Shown here: positions 33,800 through 35,775 of the stretch, in pieces
Numbering within the stretch: the first letter of the stretch is position 1
Layout of the letters: each line of letters starts with the position of its first letter
DNA from: Actinomycetota bacterium
GTDB lineage: Bacteria > Actinomycetota > Acidimicrobiia > Acidimicrobiales > Ilumatobacteraceae
NCBI GenBank assembly: GCA_026393535.1
Contig: JAPKZY010000104.1
Location: 1-35,775 of the forward strand
DNA: 35,775 bases
Direction: 5' to 3'
Position numbers and translations under genes: made by a program
The notes under the pieces: generated by a model
The model's database searches: none
Told to the model about the DNA's origin: nothing
What the model saw: only the letters and a program-made list of their open reading frames with translations

Positions 33800-35002
33800 A
33801 TGAGCACGACAGAAATCATCAGCAAAGAAGAAACCACAGTTGTTCAACTCGCGGAACAACTCCTTAAGAAATTCCCACCTGCAAAGACACCAGTTGTTGA
33901 ATTCCTTGGGGCTCAGTTCGATATGGGGCTTGCGTGGGTTAATTTTCCAGTTGGACAGGGTGGACTTGGAATTTCTCCAAAATTCCAAAAAGCTGTTAAT
34001 GAAATCTTGTATCCGGCCGGCGCACCAAACCCGATGTACCGCAACCCGATTGGTCACGGAATGTGCGGCCCAACAGTCGTCGAGTGGGGCAGCGAAGAAC
34101 AAAAGAATCGCTACTTGCGTCCTCTTTTCACCGGCGAAGAGATCTGGTGTCAATTGTTTTCAGAGCCAGGCTCTGGTTCAGATTTTGCTGGTCTTTCCTC
34201 TAAGGGCGTAAAGGATGGAGAGGAATGGATTGCAAATGGTCAGAAAGTATGGACCACGCTTGCTCATCTTTCTCGCTTCGGACTTCTCGTAGTGCGCACT
34301 GATCCTGAGGCTGTAAAGCATGCTGGTCTAACGGCCTTTGTGGTTGATATGCAGGCACCAGGCGTGGAGGTTCGCCCGCTTCGCCAAATGACTGGTGAAG
34401 CCGAATTCAACGAAGTGTATTTCACTGATGTTCGCATCGCTGAAGCCGAAATGCTGGGGTCGCCTGGTGATGGATGGCGAGTCAGCCTCACAACGCTGAT
34501 GAATGAACGCGTTTCTATCGGTGGCTCAATGCCTCAGCGTGGTTCAGGTTCAATCGCATCAGCGGTTCATGCGTGGGAGGCTTTACCTGCTGATCAGCGC
34601 GATAGTGCAACTCGCGATGAATTAATGAAGCTATGGATTCGTGCAGAAGTACTTCGACTGACCAATATTCGAGCTAACGCCACCAGAAAAATGGGTACCC
34701 CTGGACCTGAGGGTTCCATTGGCAAAATGGCGGGCGCAGATTTGAACAAAGAAACGTATGCGTTCGCCGTCAATCTGCAGGGTGCAAATGGGATGTTGTA
34801 TGGCTCTTATGCGATGACTCGTCCAGAAACAGCAATGGCTTTTGATGGTATTCAAAAAGCCTTCTTGCGTTCGCGTGCTAACACGATCGAAGGTGGAACC
34901 ACTGAAGTGATGAAGAACATTCTCGGAGAGCGTGTGTTGGGACTGCCAGGAGATGTTCGCGTTGATCGCGAAATTGCTTGGAACAAAGTCGCACGTAACT
35001 AG
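33800..35002 (+). CDS. Acyl-CoA dehydrogenase
   Basis: FAD-dependent acyl-CoA dehydrogenase of 400 residues, introducing a trans-2,3 double bond. Motifs are CQLFSEPGSGSDFAGLSSKG (FAD and substrate loop), NGQKVWTT, and the C-terminal RANTIEGGTTEVMKNILGER with the likely catalytic Glu364 in IEGGT. The IEGGTTEVMKN form is common in actinobacterial FadE proteins for branched or bulky acyl-CoAs; the substrate is not determined. It is divergent from the acyl-CoA synthetase with a 112-bp gap and converges on the CopD-like gene. Confidence 0.93.
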   Translation: MSTTEIISKEETTVVQLAEQLLKKFPPAKTPVVEFLGAQFDMGLAWVNFPVGQGGLGISPKFQKAVNEILYPAGAPNPMYRNPIGHGMCGPTVVEWGSEEQKNRYLRPLFTGEEIWCQLFSEPGSGSDFAGLSSKGVKDGEEWIANGQKVWTTLAHLSRFGLLVVRTDPEAVKHAGLTAFVVDMQAPGVEVRPLRQMTGEAEFNEVYFTDVRIAEAEMLGSPGDGWRVSLTTLMNERVSIGGSMPQRGSGSIASAVHAWEALPADQRDSATRDELMKLWIRAEVLRLTNIRANATRKMGTPGPEGSIGKMAGADLNKETYAFAVNLQGANGMLYGSYAMTRPETAMAFDGIQKAFLRSRANTIEGGTTEVMKNILGERVLGLPGDVRVDREIAWNKVARN

Positions 35003-35012
35003 TCACTAGTCA

Positions 35013-35423
35013 TTAGCCCACGTGGGCAAGAAGTACTCCGCAGTAGGCAGCAAAGAGAGTCGCCAGTAGACCAATTGCTCCGCCAAGTCCCTTGGCGATT
35101 TTCGACGTTCCAGTTGAGTGAATCAAAGTTGCGATAATTGCAGTTCCCACCAGCAACATTTTGATACCGAATGTCACCATGTACGCGCTTGATTGGTCGG
35201 CCGTATCTATTTCGGCAAGACCCCACGCGCCAGTAAATACAATCAGAATCATTGCTGGCCAGGCAATGGCCGCAAAACCCTTAGCGATATCGGACAGTGC
35301 ATCTGGGTTTGTCTTTCGCAATTTTGGCACAACACCGGCCAGCACAATTTGTCCGCCGAGCCACACACAAACGGCGAGAATGTGAAGAAAAGTGCGAAGT
35401 GAGTCCAAGGTGGGTTGAATCAC
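35013..35423 (-). CDS. CopD-like integral membrane protein
   Basis: A 136-residue protein with four hydrophobic segments. The first, FLHILAVCVWLGGQIVLAG, carries the HxxxxxxWxGG pattern of CopD/DUF-type four-helix membrane proteins. There are no clear copper-ligand clusters beyond the helix His, so copper transport is not claimed; a haem or quinone role is possible. Its ATG overlaps the ispH stop (ATGA), so it is likely co-transcribed with ispH. Confidence 0.7.
   Translation of the reverse strand: MIQPTLDSLRTFLHILAVCVWLGGQIVLAGVVPKLRKTNPDALSDIAKGFAAIAWPAMILIVFTGAWGLAEIDTADQSSAYMVTFGIKMLLVGTAIIATLIHSTGTSKIAKGLGGAIGLLATLFAAYCGVLLAHVG
35016..35027. repeat. Perfect 12-bp palindrome GCCCACGTGGGC at a convergent junction
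   Basis: The palindrome lies at the 3' end of the CopD-like gene, 13 bp after the acyl-CoA dehydrogenase stop. Two ACTAGT sites precede it (from about 34998 and 35005). It could fold in RNA from either strand but lacks a T-run, so a terminator role is weakly supported. Confidence 0.35.
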
Positions 35424-35775
35424 GGCAGTAAGAGTGTCTCAAGAACAGCACTTGCTGCAAGTGCACGGTCATCCATGCTTGCTGTGGTTAACAACGGTGC
35501 GCCCATCATCGCTGTAATGGCAGTATCGATAGCCATTTGTAAATCGCGAATATTGCGTGGGGGAGGAAAGTATTCATCTTCCTCAGTGACGAATATTTCT
35601 TCAACCCCTTCTGAAGGTGCAAGAAATTCAAGAACTCCTTGCACTAGTTCTTCGGGCGCAGATGCTCCAGCCGTTACTCCGACAGTTCCGTACAGATCGT
35701 TAGGTAGTTCGTCATACGAGTTAATGCGAAAAACCTGCTTGCATCCGGCTTCTATCGCTAGCCGTTCGAGAGCGC
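35420..35775 (-). CDS. ispH: 4-hydroxy-3-methylbut-2-enyl diphosphate reductase, C-terminal part
   Basis: Last enzyme of the MEP isoprenoid pathway, an iron-sulfur reductase making IPP and DMAPP. Only the C-terminal ~117 residues are in the window; the gene continues past 35775. The frame reads GCKQVFRINSYDELPND, then VGVTAGASAPEELVQGVLEF, the conserved IspH C-terminal block with substrate-binding SxN/TAGAS residues. A smaller ORF starting at 35644 is only part of this frame. The tail is longer than in E. coli IspH, with FPPPRNIRDLQMAI near its end. MEP-pathway isoprenoids would supply the polyprenyl phosphate used by the arabinose genes. Confidence 0.93.
   Translation of the reverse strand, partial: ALERLAIEAGCKQVFRINSYDELPNDLYGTVGVTAGASAPEELVQGVLEFLAPSEGVEEIFVTEEDEYFPPPRNIRDLQMAIDTAITAMMGAPLLTTASMDDRALAASAVLETLLLP

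Noticed and set aside
33602-34153. 183-codon minus-strand frame spanning the synthetase/dehydrogenase gap
   Set aside because: It overlaps both neighbouring genes and their promoter region and has no recognisable domain.
35420-35644. Separate 74-codon gene at 35420-35644
   Set aside because: It is the tail of ispH; the frame continues upstream with conserved IspH residues to the window edge.

Overview
This window is a densely packed bacterial chromosome segment with 37 genes, two of them cut by the window edges. It shows no insertion sequence, prophage, CRISPR array, tRNA or rRNA. The organism looks like a mid-GC actinobacterium, most likely of the class Acidimicrobiia (an Ilumatobacter-like lineage); the class is an inference. 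Three things support Actinobacteria. The block TPR gene - HAD phosphatase - tlyA - nadK - recN - pyrG - NUDIX - xerD - scpA - scpB - rluB follows, from memory, the order of the Mycobacterium tuberculosis Rv1691-Rv1711 region. There is a decaprenylphosphoryl-arabinose gene set. Many genes start directly after a TANNNT -10 box, as leaderless actinobacterial mRNAs do.

Layout. 1-1290: the C-terminal part of a TPR protein with a long Arg/Asp-rich repeat N-terminus, whose reading frame runs in from outside the window. 1324-4673: an SSB-like OB-fold protein, class I fructose-bisphosphate aldolase, a convergent DUF1015 protein and a divergent HAD-IIA phosphatase. 4698-11610: tlyA, nadK, recN, pyrG, a NUDIX ADP-ribose pyrophosphatase, xerD and a small HD-domain protein, mostly with overlapping or near-overlapping ends. 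11607-17221: trpS on the minus strand, divergent from scpA-scpB-rluB-tyrA-aroA, which forms one overlapping transcription unit for chromosome condensation, rRNA pseudouridylation and aromatic amino acid synthesis.

17231-22111: a polyprenyl-phosphate arabinose module made of a HAD-IB phosphatase, a UbiA-type phosphoribosyltransferase, DprE1 and DprE2, facing a GT-C (PIG-V-like) glycosyltransferase. Together these could make and perhaps use a lipid-linked arabinose donor. 22220-25957: a crotonase-fold enzyme, a purine-type phosphoribosyltransferase, a large FAD oxidoreductase and a creatininase-family amidohydrolase. 26008-31305, minus strand: an ABC importer (ATPase, permease, lipoprotein binding protein), a cytosine-deaminase-like amidohydrolase and a luciferase-like monooxygenase. 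With the creatininase this looks like an uptake and ring-opening module for an N-heterocycle whose substrate is unknown. 31370-35002: glycerophosphodiester phosphodiesterase and an acyl-CoA synthetase, divergent from an acyl-CoA dehydrogenase. 35013-35775: a CopD-like membrane protein and the C-terminus of IspH.

Most distinctive points: (a) nine starts preceded by TANNNT at 6-7 nt, which fixes several start codons; (b) the in-frame Asp/Arg repeat domain that a simple start call at 522 would miss; (c) the HAD-IB phosphatase translationally coupled to the UbiA enzyme, a candidate for the 5'-phosphatase step of the arabinose pathway; (d) a DprE1 with Thr in place of the benzothiazinone-reactive Cys; (e) the candidate heterocycle catabolic module. 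No stretch longer than about 300 bases lacks a gene.
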